A DNA stretch of 31,807 nucleotides from REBR01 sp033721915 (GTDB taxonomy: Bacteria > Pseudomonadota > Gammaproteobacteria > Pseudomonadales > Oleiphilaceae), in contig JAWWAC010000034.1 of the NCBI GenBank assembly GCA_033721915.1, positions 1-31,807 on the forward strand, written 5' to 3'. The notes under the pieces are model-generated. The model made no database searches. It worked only from the letters and a program-made list of their open reading frames with translations, and was not told the origin of the DNA. Positions 1 to 8,025 of the stretch are shown here, piece by piece. The stretch's first letter is position 1; every line of letters begins with the position of its first letter. Both the position numbers and the translations under genes were made by a program.

Positions 1-1096
1 ACTGGTCTGCCAGGTCGGCAATGCGCTCCATCTGGCGGTCCGTGACCTCCCCGGGGGGCATGCCGGTTTCCTTGACGGTCAGTGTCACGGCAGCGTAGCC
101 CGGTTTCTTGTGGGGCTTGACGTTGCGCTCCAGCCAGCGGGCAAAGGCCTTGTCTTCACGGGACTTCTGCAGTGCCGGCGGGTTGTCCTCCAGACGCTCG
201 TACTCCGGCTCCGTGAAGTAGCCTTTCACCCGCTCGATTTCATCGGCGGTGAGCTTGGTGGCGCTGTCCCGGATATGGGCCCACTCTTCTTCCACCTTGC
301 CGGCAAAGACTTCCGGGGTGAGGGCCTTGACCAGTATCTTGATGCGGGCCTTGAACTTGTTGTCACGACGGCCATAGCGGTTGTAGACACGCAGTATGGC
401 TTCCAGGTAGGTCAGCAGGTCTTCCTCAGGGAGGAATTCACGGATCACGGGACCCACCACCGGAGTCCGCCCCAGTCCGCCGCCCACGTGGATGCGGAAT
501 CCGAAGGCGCCCTGTTCGTTATGGGTCAGCTCGATGCCGATGTCGTGCACCTGGACCGCCGCCCTGTCGGTGCGCTCAGAGGCGTTCACGGCAATCTTGA
601 ACTTGCGCGGCAGATAGGCGAATTCCGGGTGGAAGGTGGACCACTGGCGGATGATCTCGCAATAGGGGCGGGGGTCGGCCACTTCGTCGGGGTCGACACC
701 GGCAAACTCGTCCGTGGTGGTGTTGCGGATGCAGTTGCCGCTGGTCTGGTTGGCGTGCATCTCCACATCCAGCAGTTCCTGCAGGATATCCGGAGAGTCC
801 TCCACCGCCGGCCAGTTCAGCTGCAGGTTCTGACGGGTGGTGAAGTGGCCGTAGCCCTTGTCATAGTCCCGTGAAATGCTGGCCAGCTTGCGCAGCTGCC
901 GGGAGGAGAGCAGGCCATAGGGAATGGCAATGCGCAGCATGGGTGCCAGACGCTGCACATAGAGGCCATTCTGCAGCCGCAGCGGCAGAAATTCGGCTTC
1001 CTCAAGCTCGCCATCGAGCCAGCGCTGGGTCTGTTCCCGGTACTGGTGGACCCGTTCCTGCTGGATTTTCAGGTCGTGTTCGTCGTATTGATACAT
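1..1096 (-). CDS. cysI: Sulfite reductase, ferredoxin-type hemoprotein subunit (N-terminal part, cut by window edge)
   Basis: Reading the minus strand from the ATG at 1096 gives an open frame of 365 codons that runs off the left edge, so the C-terminus is missing. It begins MYQYDEHDLKIQQERV and contains the segments RLQNGLYVQRLAPMLRIAIP, GYGHFTTRQNLQLNWP, QTSGNCIRNTT and YNRYGRRDNKFKARIKIL. These match the nitrite/sulfite reductase ferredoxin-like and siroheme-binding half-domains of the one-component CysI of Pseudomonas. The enzyme reduces sulfite to sulfide for cysteine synthesis in the cytoplasm. The siroheme/[4Fe-4S] cysteines normally lie in the missing C-terminal half, so catalytic integrity cannot be judged here. 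The Shine-Dalgarno sequence is weak. The gene is divergent from the small membrane ORF at 1373. Family assignment is firm; the electron donor (ferredoxin rather than CysJ) is inferred from the Pseudomonas-like sequence. Confidence 0.93.
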   Translation of the reverse strand, partial: MYQYDEHDLKIQQERVHQYREQTQRWLDGELEEAEFLPLRLQNGLYVQRLAPMLRIAIPYGLLSSRQLRKLASISRDYDKGYGHFTTRQNLQLNWPAVEDSPDILQELLDVEMHANQTSGNCIRNTTTDEFAGVDPDEVADPRPYCEIIRQWSTFHPEFAYLPRKFKIAVNASERTDRAAVQVHDIGIELTHNEQGAFGFRIHVGGGLGRTPVVGPVIREFLPEEDLLTYLEAILRVYNRYGRRDNKFKARIKILVKALTPEVFAGKVEEEWAHIRDSATKLTADEIERVKGYFTEPEYERLEDNPPALQKSREDKAFARWLERNVKPHKKPGYAAVTLTVKETGMPPGEVTDRQMERIADLADQ

Positions 1097-1372
1097 GGTT
1101 TCAGGTCCGCAATGCGTCGGAGGGTATTCGATAGGTTTGAATGATCTCGCAATCACCGCTTATCTGTAAAATGTTTATTTCTAAATAGGCTAATCGGAAT
1201 GGCAAATATATAATGGCGTCTGAAAGCAAGTGTGTCATTGTGTGTCCCAGCCGGGGAGTCATTTCAGACGCATATGGCTGGCATACTGAAGCCTGGTCAC
1301 TTAAAATACCGGCAATCTTTCAGGATTCCCTTTCAGAACCCTTTGTCAGAACCCATTGTGGAGAGGCGTTAT
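1097..1372. promoter_or_regulatory. Divergent intergenic region upstream of cysI, with an AT-rich palindrome
   Basis: This 276-base spacer separates cysI (minus) from the small membrane protein (plus). Around 1165–1215 it is much richer in A/T than the flanks and contains a 12-base palindrome, TATTTCTAAATA, at 1176–1187. Sulfur-assimilation promoters are often activated by CysB from AT-rich upstream sites, so a regulator site here is plausible. I cannot identify a CysB box from sequence alone. No convincing sigma-70 promoter pair was found. Confidence 0.3.
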
Positions 1373-1537
1373 ATGTACAACTCAGACCAGCACGAAAACG
1401 ATCAGGACCTGCACAACCGCCAGGACAGCAATGAAGAGGACGGCGCCGCAGACGCCATTGCCTCCATTGCACTGATTATGCTGTTTGTGGCCGCCGCAAC
1501 CACCTACGTGATCCAGCAGGGCCTGTCTCACCTGTAA
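1373..1537 (+). CDS. Small single-pass membrane protein, unknown function (54 aa)
   Basis: The frame can be extended upstream, but the ATG at 1373 is preferred because a GAGAGG sequence lies 6–11 bases before it and the upstream extension looks non-coding. The product starts with a very polar, Asp/Asn/Gln/His-rich segment of about 26 residues (MYNSDQHENDQDLHNRQD...). This is followed by one hydrophobic helix (ADAIASIALIMLFVAAATTYVIQ cannot be quoted whole; its core is ASIALIMLFVAAATTYVI), and it ends QQGLSHL. It therefore looks like a one-pass inner-membrane miniprotein with an acidic cytoplasmic or periplasmic tail. A strong terminator follows 20 bases after the stop, so the gene is a monocistronic unit. 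I do not recognise a family. It could be a small subunit of something encoded elsewhere. Confidence 0.6.
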   Translation: MYNSDQHENDQDLHNRQDSNEEDGAADAIASIALIMLFVAAATTYVIQQGLSHL

Positions 1538-1556
1538 AGGTCCTGTCTTCTGGCAC

Positions 1557-1589
1557 AAAAAAACCCCGGCATCACCGCCGGGGTTTTTT
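1557..1589. terminator. Bidirectional intrinsic terminator
   Basis: Perfect stem with A-tract, CCCCGGC arm, short loop, GCCGGGG arm and T6 tract. It lies between the small plus-strand ORF and the convergent minus-strand DUF2970 gene. With A7 on one side and T6 on the other it can serve both. Confidence 0.92.
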
Positions 1590-1630
1590 ATGCACCCTGT
1601 TTCGGTAGAGGGCTTGCTCAGGGGCTGTTA

Positions 1631-1924
1631 TCAGCCGCCGACGTTTTTCAGAACCAGTGTCACGGCCAGTGCGATGCCGCCCACGAAGACGATGCCGAGC
1701 ACAATGCCGCCGATGATATAGGGCGTCGGGCTTGAACTCTGGAAGTCCTTCTCACGCACCTTGCTGGACTGCACACCCAGTGCCGCTCCCATCATGCTTA
1801 CGGTCAGCTGCCAGAGTGTGGGCTTTCTGCCGCTGGTGGTGTTCTGTCGCTTGTCCGGCGACTGACCGGTGGAGCGATTTGTGTTGGAATCCGGGTCCTG
1901 TGGCAATGCACACCTCATGATCAT
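1631..1924 (-). CDS. DUF2970 family membrane protein
   Basis: The product is at most 97 residues. The conserved core begins around residue 36 with LWQLTVSMMGAALGVQSSK, followed by VREKDFQSSSPTPYIIGGIV and a C-terminal hydrophobic helix (residues about 70–93). The pattern 'ALGVQS-x-REKDF-x-SP-x-P-x-I-GG' is that of DUF2970, a small proteobacterial family of unknown function with one or two membrane segments. The N-terminal 35 residues are polar and poorly conserved in style, so the start is uncertain. Candidates are the ATG at 1924, the ATG at 1918, or a TTG about 12 bases further in that has a better-placed AGG. The gene lies 23 bases downstream of the MATE exporter gene on the same strand and ends before a bidirectional terminator, so it may be the last gene of a metH–MATE–DUF2970 transcription unit. 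Confidence 0.8.
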   Translation of the reverse strand: MIMRCALPQDPDSNTNRSTGQSPDKRQNTTSGRKPTLWQLTVSMMGAALGVQSSKVREKDFQSSSPTPYIIGGIVLGIVFVGGIALAVTLVLKNVGG

Positions 1925-1947
1925 CGGGGAGCGGGCTGGATGGCGGT

Positions 1948-3246
1948 TCAGACCCGCAGAGTCTGCCAGTGGCCTTTTTGCCAGATGGTAGCAAAGACCG
2001 CGGAGTTAATGCAGCGAAACAACAGCTGTACCGACCAGACCGCCGTGAGGCTGCCCCCCAGAACGGGGCCCAGCAGCCAGGCCAGCGGCAACAGCATGCC
2101 CCACTGCAGGGCAATGGACACCTTGAGCACGGTGCGGTTGGCCCCGGCACCCAGCAGCGCCTGGGCCAGTACAATGCCGATGGCGTCCAGCACCACGCCC
2201 ACGGCGGTCATGCGCAATGGCGTCACCCCCATGGCCACCACTTCCGGACTCTGCAGAAACAGCCCCAGTATGGTCTCGGTCAGCAACAGCAGTGGCAGGG
2301 CCATGACAGCCAGCAACACCATGGCCAGCCCCACCACCTGCCAGCCGAAGCGCCGTGCCTGCTCCGGCTGACCGGCCCCCAGTGAGTGGCTCACCAGTGT
2401 GGTGGAGGCCATGCCGATGCCCACGGCGGGCAGTATCAGCAGCAGGGCCAGGTTGACCAGCACATGGGCAATGGCCACCTCCCTGAGGCCCAGCTGGGCG
2501 ATAATCCAGAACAGGGTGGCAATGCCCATGGCGAAGAAGAACTGCTGCAGTGAGTGTGGCACGGCCAGGCGCAGCAGATCCCGCAGTGAACCGCCCATGG
2601 CGCCCACCCGAAGCAGCCCCTGAGCCAGTGCCGGGCGCAGCGTCTGGGCGCTGTACAGGGCGGTGCCGAACAGCAGTGCCAGTGTGGTGCCCCAGGCGGC
2701 GCCTGCGGCCCCCAGTGCCGGAAAGCCCCAGTGGCCGAACACCAGCAGCCAGGTCAGCAGCACATTGAGGCTGTGGTAGGTCACCAGGGTGCGCAGGTAC
2801 ACGCCACTGCGGCCACAGCCGTTCCAGTAGCCCCGGTAGGCGAAGTTGGCCGCCACCAGTGAGATGCCCAGCACCCGGATCTGGAGATACTCACTGGCAA
2901 TGGCCTGGCTTTCCGGGTCACTGATCATCATGGCCACCAGTGTGGGTGCCATTTGCCAGAACAGCAGGGTGAGACTCAGGCCCATCAGCAGAGCCAGCAG
3001 CAGACCCTTGCCCAGTGGCGACGCCATGGCGGACTCCAGCCCCTGGCCACGGCGGCGTGCCACCATGGCCTGCACCGACGAGGAAATGCCGATGATCAGT
3101 GCCGTGGCCATGAAATTGAGGTAGGAGCCCACCCCCACCGCACCCAGGTGAAGCTCACCCAGCTGCCCCACAAACAGGGCATCCACGACGTTCAACAGGC
3201 TCTGGCTGGCCATGCCCGCCATAATGGGCAGTGCCAGCCAGATCAC
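1948..3246 (-). CDS. MATE family multidrug/toxin efflux transporter
   Basis: The 432-residue reading from the GTG at 3246 begins MIWLALPIMAGMASQSLLNVVDALFVGQLG. That is the first helix of MATE transporters, with the typical P-x-x-x-x-x-x-x-x-N-x-x-D-x-x-F-V-G-x-L pattern. About twelve hydrophobic helices follow in two homologous halves (roughly residues 5–200 and 215–420). The second half carries LAVPHSLQQFFFAMGIATLF and VGIGMASTTLVSHSLGAGQP, the usual second-half MATE signatures. MATE proteins export cationic compounds using Na+ or H+ gradients across the inner membrane; the substrate here is unknown. The stop of metH lies 48 bases upstream, so the two are probably cotranscribed. The reading frame has no canonical start before 3246. 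An ATT codon at 3280–3282 has a much better ribosome-binding site and would give 444 residues (see findings). Confidence 0.93.
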   Translation of the reverse strand: MIWLALPIMAGMASQSLLNVVDALFVGQLGELHLGAVGVGSYLNFMATALIIGISSSVQAMVARRRGQGLESAMASPLGKGLLLALLMGLSLTLLFWQMAPTLVAMMISDPESQAIASEYLQIRVLGISLVAANFAYRGYWNGCGRSGVYLRTLVTYHSLNVLLTWLLVFGHWGFPALGAAGAAWGTTLALLFGTALYSAQTLRPALAQGLLRVGAMGGSLRDLLRLAVPHSLQQFFFAMGIATLFWIIAQLGLREVAIAHVLVNLALLLILPAVGIGMASTTLVSHSLGAGQPEQARRFGWQVVGLAMVLLAVMALPLLLLTETILGLFLQSPEVVAMGVTPLRMTAVGVVLDAIGIVLAQALLGAGANRTVLKVSIALQWGMLLPLAWLLGPVLGGSLTAVWSVQLLFRCINSAVFATIWQKGHWQTLRV

Positions 3247-3293
3247 CTGTTGCAGTGAGTGGGAAGGGGCCTGGGGGCTAATCGGCGGCTCCC

Positions 3294-6200
3294 TTATTCG
3301 TCAGGGTCGTAGGAGAGGCTGGGCGCCAGCCAGCGCTCCACTTCCTTGACCGCCACATTCTTGCGCTTGGCGTAGTCTTCCACCTGGTCGATGCCGATGC
3401 GTCCCACGCCAAAGTACTTGGACTCCGGGTGGGCAAAGTACCAGCCGGACACGGCCGCCGCCGGTGACATGGCGAAATGCTCCGTCAGCTCGAGCCCCGT
3501 GTGCCGGGTGGCGTCCAGCACCTGGAACAGGGTTTCTTTCTCCGTGTGATCCGGGCAGGCGGGGTAGCCCGGGGCTGGGCGGATGCCCTGGTAGCGCTCC
3601 TTGATCAGGTCCAGGTTGTCCAGCTGCTCGTCCGGCCTGTAGCCCCAGAATTCCTTGCGCACACGCTCGTGCAGGCGCTCGGCAAAGGCCTCCGCCAGAC
3701 GGTCCGCCAGCACCTTGATCATGATGCTGTTGTAGTCGTCATTGGCCTTCTCGTACTTCTCGGCCAGTACCTCCACGCCGTGTCCGGCGGTGACGGCAAA
3801 GCCGCCCACATAGTCCACCAGTCCGGTCTCCTTGGGGGCGACAAAGTCGGACAGGGCGTAAAAGGGTTTGTCCGGGGCCTTGTCGTCCTGCTGGCGCAGG
3901 TGATGAAGCCGGGCAATGACCTCGCTGCGGTTTTCATCGCTGTAGCACTCGATGTCGTCGCCCACGCTGTTGGCGGGCCAGAAGCCGATCACGCCACGGG
4001 CCACCACGTCATCGCTGTCGATCAGCTGCTGCAGCACCTTTCTGGCATCGGCGAACAGGTTGCGGGCGGTTTCCCCTTTCTCCGGGTGGTCCAGTATGTC
4101 CGGGTATTTGCCGGAGAGCTGCCAGGCGGCAAAGAAGGGCGTCCAGTCGATGTAATCCAGCAGCTCCTCCAGGTTGTACTGGTCAAAGGCCCGCGGTCCG
4201 GTAAAGGCCGGCGTCGGCGGCGTGTAGTTCTCCCAGTCGATCTGGGGCTTGCGGGCACGGGCCTTTTCCAGTGGCACCAGCTTGACCTTGCGGCCACGGT
4301 TCTTGCGACGCTCGCGGATTTTCTCGTATTCCGCCCTTGTGTCATCCGTCAGCTGCTGGCGCAGTGTCTCACTCACCAGTCGCCCGGCTATGCCGACACT
4401 GCGCGAAGCATCGGAGACATACACCGTGGGCCCATTGCTGTACTGGGGCTCGATCTTCACGGCGGTGTGGGCCTTGGAGGTGGTGGCGCCACCGATCATC
4501 AGGGGCACGTGGAAGTCCAGGCGCTGCATTTCCTTGGCCACATGCACCATTTCATCCAGTGACGGGGTGATCAGGCCGGACAGTCCGATCACATCCACGT
4601 CTTCCTCTTTGGCCTTGGCCAGTATCTTGTCGCAAGGCACCATCACGCCCATGTCGATGACTTCAAAGTTGTTGCACTGGAGCACCACACCGACGATGTT
4701 CTTGCCGATGTCGTGCACATCCCCCTTGACCGTGGCCATGAGGATGCGCCCCTTGGCTTTCTGGCCCTCGGTCTTGAGGGCCTCGATGTAGGGGATCAGG
4801 TGGGCCACGGACTGCTTCATGACACGGGCGCTTTTCACCACCTGTGGCAGGAACATCTTGCCCTCGCCAAAGAGGTCACCCACCACGTTCATGCCGTCCA
4901 TCAACGGCCCCTCGATCACATGGATGGGGTGCTCCGCCCTCTGGCGGGCCTCTTCCGTGTCCTCAATAATGTAGCTGTTGATGCCCTTCACCAGTGCGTG
5001 CTCAAGGCGCTTCTCAACGGGCTGCTCACGCCAGGAGAGATCCTCCTCGCGCACCTGGCCGCCCTGGCTGCGGTAGTTCTCGGCGATCTCCAGCAGACGG
5101 TCGGTGGCGTCCTCCCGGCGGTTGAGCACCACATCCTCGACCCGTTCTTTCAGGGGTGGGTCGATGTCGTCGTACACCACCAGCTGGCTGGGGTTGACGA
5201 TGCCCATGTTCAGGCCCGCCTTGATGGCGTGGAACAGGAACACCGAGTGGATGGCCTCGCGCACCGCGTCGTTGCCACGGAAGGAGAAGGAGACGTTGCT
5301 CACCCCGCCGGAGATGGAGGCGTGGGGGAGGTTGTCACGGATCCAGAGGCAGGCCTTGATAAAGTCCACCGCGTAGTTGTTGTGCTCCTCGATGCCCGTG
5401 GCAATGGCGAAGATGTTGGGGTCGAAGATGATGTCTTCCGACGGGAAGCCGATGCCCACCAGCAGGTCGTAGGAGCGCTTGCAGATCTCGGTCTTGCGCT
5501 CGAAGGTGTCCGCCTGGCCTTCCTCGTCGAACGCCATCACCACCACGGCGGCGCCATAGCGCAGGCACCGGCGGGCCCGGTTGAGAAACTCCTCCTCGCC
5601 CTCCTTGAGGCTGATGGAGTTGACCACGGACTTGCCCTGGACACATTTCAGGCCCGCCTCGATCACCTCCCACTTGGAGGAATCGAGCATGATGGGCACC
5701 CGTGAAATGTCCGGCTCTGAGGCCACCAGGTTGATGAAGTTGACCATGGCACTGGCGGAATCGAGCATGCCCTCGTCCATGTTGATATCAATCAGCTGGG
5801 CGCCGTTTTCCACCTGCTGCAGTGCCACCGCCAGGGCTTCCTCGTACTGCTCCTCCTTGATCAGGCGCAGAAACCGCTTGGAGCCGGTGACGTTGGTGCG
5901 CTCGCCCACGTTGATAAAGACGATGTTGTCGTCGGCGGTAAAGGGCTCAAGGCCGGACAGGCGCAGCCTGGGCTTGCGCCTGGGGATCTTCCTGGGCAGG
6001 TACTTTGCCATGGCCTCGCTGATGGCCCGGATATGCTCAGGCGTTGAGCCACAGCAGCCGCCCATGATGTTGATAAAGCCGTCTTTGGCAAAGCCCTCCA
6101 CAATGGCCGCCATTTCCTCCGGTGTCTGGTCGTATTCACCGAATTCGTTGGGCAGGCCGGCGTTGGGGTGGGCGCTGGTAAAGAAGGGCGCCTTGTTGGA

Positions 6201-6992
6201 CAGCTCCTCCACGTAAGGGCGCAGTGCGTCCGCCCCCAGTGCGCAGTTGAGGCCGATGGTCAGTGGCCTGGCGTGGGACACGGAGTTGAGGAAGGCCTCG
6301 GTGGTCTGCCCGGACAGGGTGCGCCCTGAGGCGTCCGTGATGGTGCCGGAAATCATCAGCGGCACATCCAGGCCGCTTTTCTCCATGAACTCCTGGGCGG
6401 CATAGATGGCCGCCTTGGCGTTGAGGGTGTCGAAAATGGTTTCCAGCAGGATCAGGTCCACGCCGCCACGCACCAGGTGCTCGATGGCTTCGTAGTAATC
6501 CGTGAAAAGGGCATCGAAACTGGTGTTGCGGTAACCCGGGTTGTTCACATCCGGTGACAGTGACGCGGTGCGGGAGGTGGGGCCCACGGCGCCGGCCACA
6601 AAACGGGGTTTGTGGGGCTCACGCTCGGTGAGCTCGTCCGCCACTTCCCGTGCCAGCCGTGCGGACTCGTAGTTGAGCTCCGGCACCAGCCACTCCATGG
6701 CGTAGTCCGATTGGGACACACGGGTGGAGTTGAAAGTGTTGGTCTCGATAATGTCCGCACCGGCCTCCAGGTAGTCCCTGTGGATTTTCTTGAGCAGTTC
6801 CGGTTGGCTGAGACACAACAGATCGTTATTGCCTTTGACTTCCCGCTCGTAGTCCTTGAACCGCTCGCCACGGTACTCGGACTCGGACAACTCGAGATTC
6901 TGGATCATAGTGCCCATACCACCGTCCAGAATCACAATTCGGTCCTGGAGTGCACTCTTTAATTGTGAGAGGCGATGGTCGCGATCGGTCAT
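3294..6992 (-). CDS. metH: Cobalamin-dependent methionine synthase
   Basis: The 1232-residue product is full length (E. coli MetH is about 1227) and carries all modules in order. The homocysteine-binding barrel (about 1–340) has zinc ligands C250, C313 and C314 (GLNCALGA, IMGGCCGSTPEH). The methyltetrahydrofolate pterin-binding barrel is at about 355–640 (FINVGERTNVTGSKRF, DPNIFAIATGIEEH). The B12 cap and binding domains are at about 660–900, with the lower-ligand motif DVHDIG at 758–763. The AdoMet reactivation domain is C-terminal (RPAPGYPACPDHTEK). The enzyme transfers the methyl group from 5-methyltetrahydrofolate to homocysteine in the cytoplasm. The ATG at 6992 has only a weak upstream Shine-Dalgarno. 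The gene is divergent from nfuA, and the MATE gene follows at 48 bases. No cobalamin riboswitch was recognisable in the 234-base upstream spacer. Confidence 0.98.
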   Translation of the reverse strand: MTDRDHRLSQLKSALQDRIVILDGGMGTMIQNLELSESEYRGERFKDYEREVKGNNDLLCLSQPELLKKIHRDYLEAGADIIETNTFNSTRVSQSDYAMEWLVPELNYESARLAREVADELTEREPHKPRFVAGAVGPTSRTASLSPDVNNPGYRNTSFDALFTDYYEAIEHLVRGGVDLILLETIFDTLNAKAAIYAAQEFMEKSGLDVPLMISGTITDASGRTLSGQTTEAFLNSVSHARPLTIGLNCALGADALRPYVEELSNKAPFFTSAHPNAGLPNEFGEYDQTPEEMAAIVEGFAKDGFINIMGGCCGSTPEHIRAISEAMAKYLPRKIPRRKPRLRLSGLEPFTADDNIVFINVGERTNVTGSKRFLRLIKEEQYEEALAVALQQVENGAQLIDINMDEGMLDSASAMVNFINLVASEPDISRVPIMLDSSKWEVIEAGLKCVQGKSVVNSISLKEGEEEFLNRARRCLRYGAAVVVMAFDEEGQADTFERKTEICKRSYDLLVGIGFPSEDIIFDPNIFAIATGIEEHNNYAVDFIKACLWIRDNLPHASISGGVSNVSFSFRGNDAVREAIHSVFLFHAIKAGLNMGIVNPSQLVVYDDIDPPLKERVEDVVLNRREDATDRLLEIAENYRSQGGQVREEDLSWREQPVEKRLEHALVKGINSYIIEDTEEARQRAEHPIHVIEGPLMDGMNVVGDLFGEGKMFLPQVVKSARVMKQSVAHLIPYIEALKTEGQKAKGRILMATVKGDVHDIGKNIVGVVLQCNNFEVIDMGVMVPCDKILAKAKEEDVDVIGLSGLITPSLDEMVHVAKEMQRLDFHVPLMIGGATTSKAHTAVKIEPQYSNGPTVYVSDASRSVGIAGRLVSETLRQQLTDDTRAEYEKIRERRKNRGRKVKLVPLEKARARKPQIDWENYTPPTPAFTGPRAFDQYNLEELLDYIDWTPFFAAWQLSGKYPDILDHPEKGETARNLFADARKVLQQLIDSDDVVARGVIGFWPANSVGDDIECYSDENRSEVIARLHHLRQQDDKAPDKPFYALSDFVAPKETGLVDYVGGFAVTAGHGVEVLAEKYEKANDDYNSIMIKVLADRLAEAFAERLHERVRKEFWGYRPDEQLDNLDLIKERYQGIRPAPGYPACPDHTEKETLFQVLDATRHTGLELTEHFAMSPAAAVSGWYFAHPESKYFGVGRIGIDQVEDYAKRKNVAVKEVERWLAPSLSYDPDE

Positions 6993-7137
6993 CGGTTTTC
7001 AAGCTCCGGTTTGAATGTGCCAAAGTGTTGCCAATAGTGAAGCAAAGGTCCGCATGCTAGCAGAAACGGGCTCTGACGTCTTGGCGCAAAATCCCGCTAT
7101 GTGCCCATTTTGGCAGTAGTCAGTCAATATTTTAGTG

Positions 7138-7164
7138 AAAGCCTGAGTAAAATACTCGGTCTTT
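7138..7164 (+). promoter_or_regulatory. Candidate IscR (type 1) operator overlapping the nfuA promoter
   Basis: An imperfect palindrome is centred on CCTGAGTA–AA–ATACTCGG (7142–7159), with outer arms AAAG and CTTT. Against the IscR type-1 pattern as I remember it (ATASYYGACT, RWWWY, AGTCRRSTAT), 18 of 25 positions fit, including the CCTGA and ACTCGG half-sites. The palindrome also covers TAAAAT (7148–7153), a good -10 hexamer about 73 bases before the nfuA start. A bound repressor would therefore block nfuA transcription. nfuA is an established IscR target in Pseudomonas aeruginosa; binding here is inference. Confidence 0.55.
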
Positions 7165-7226
7165 CAATCACAGGACAAGTCACCTAAAATGGCAGTCAAA
7201 TACGCCGGTAAATTGAGGAATCTATA

Positions 7227-7814
7227 GTGCATACGGTGAATGTGACCGAATCGGCCAGGGAATACCTGGGTCAGTTGATTGCCAAGCAGGACGTGGAGGG
7301 CATGGGCGTGCGCATTTTCGTGACACAGCCCGGCACCCGCCATGCGGAGACCTGCCTGGCTTACTGTCCGCCCCATGAAGTGGTGCCTTCGGACGAGCAG
7401 CTGGACATGGGAGATTTCCCCCTGTTTCTCGATCACAACAGTCTGGTGTTCCTGGAAGACGCCGTGGTGGATTTCCAGAGCGATGCCACCGGCGGACAGC
7501 TGACCATCAAGGCGCCCAATGCCAAGGTGCCCCAGGTGTCTCCCGATGCGCCTCTGCCTGAGCGCCTGAATTACATTCTGGCGGCGGAAATCAACCCGGG
7601 GCTGGCCGCTCACGGGGGGGAAGTTTCTCTGGTTGAGATCACCGACGATAACGTGGCGGTGCTGCGTTTCGGTGGTGGCTGCCAGGGTTGCTCCGCGGTC
7701 AGCCTGACGCTCAAGCAGGGTGTGGAACGGTCCCTGACGGAACAACTGCCGGAAATCACCGGTGTGAGGGACGTCACAGACCACAGTTACACCGAGAACG
7801 CCTACTACAAATAA
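7227..7814 (+). CDS. nfuA: Fe-S cluster carrier protein NfuA
   Basis: The product is 195 residues, close to E. coli NfuA (191). The N-terminal degenerate A-type scaffold domain (about 1–100) has lost the three A-type cysteines of true scaffolds but keeps VFVTQPGT-like and CPP motifs. The C-terminal Nfu domain (about 110–195) carries the cluster-binding C152-x-x-C155 in GGGCQGCSAVSL. The protein binds a [4Fe-4S] cluster and delivers it to apo-proteins, protecting Fe-S enzymes under oxidative stress or iron limitation. The GTG at 7227 is chosen because GAGGAA lies about 7 bases upstream and the protein then aligns from its first residues with the family. It is divergent from metH, monocistronic, and followed by a terminator at 7959. 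The upstream palindrome suggests IscR control. Confidence 0.97.
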   Translation: MHTVNVTESAREYLGQLIAKQDVEGMGVRIFVTQPGTRHAETCLAYCPPHEVVPSDEQLDMGDFPLFLDHNSLVFLEDAVVDFQSDATGGQLTIKAPNAKVPQVSPDAPLPERLNYILAAEINPGLAAHGGEVSLVEITDDNVAVLRFGGGCQGCSAVSLTLKQGVERSLTEQLPEITGVRDVTDHSYTENAYYK

Positions 7815-7958
7815 CCCGTCAGGCCGTTGCCGGCATGCCGGGGCACTGGCCACGGACCCCTCTGAGGCCTGAGCATTGACCGCAGGCCTGCGCCCCACCG
7901 GCAGGCTTGCGTATTTACTGTCATAATGCGGCATTCATGCCAATGTCATGACGGCCGT

Positions 7959-7986
7959 AAAAGCGCATCATGGATGCGCTTTTTTT
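7959..7986 (+). terminator. Intrinsic terminator after nfuA
   Basis: Nine-base stem AAGCGCATC / GATGCGCTT with a 3-base ATG loop, followed directly by a T tract. It lies 145 bases after the nfuA stop and before the DUF445 gene. Its presence argues against the upstream start at 7948 for the DUF445 gene, since that would put the terminator inside the coding region. Confidence 0.88.
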
Positions 7987-8025
7987 GTGGCCGCATTCCT
8001 CCCCGGCGGCGGGCACCGGATCAAC

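Noticed and set aside
3477..5705. Long plus-strand frames (361 and 330 codons) opposite metH
   Set aside because: They lie antisense to a full-length, strongly conserved gene. Their products are Val/Leu/His/Gly-rich without motifs, a known artefact of third-position GC bias.
6993..7137. Possible cobalamin riboswitch upstream of metH
   Set aside because: The spacer is short, and I could not find a B12-box-like element or extended pairing.
7164..7934. 256-codon minus-strand frame covering nfuA
   Set aside because: nfuA on the other strand is unmistakable, so this is its shadow.
7948..8025. 26-codon N-terminal extension of the DUF445 protein
   Set aside because: It would include the intrinsic terminator at 7959–7986, and the sequence is not membrane-protein-like.
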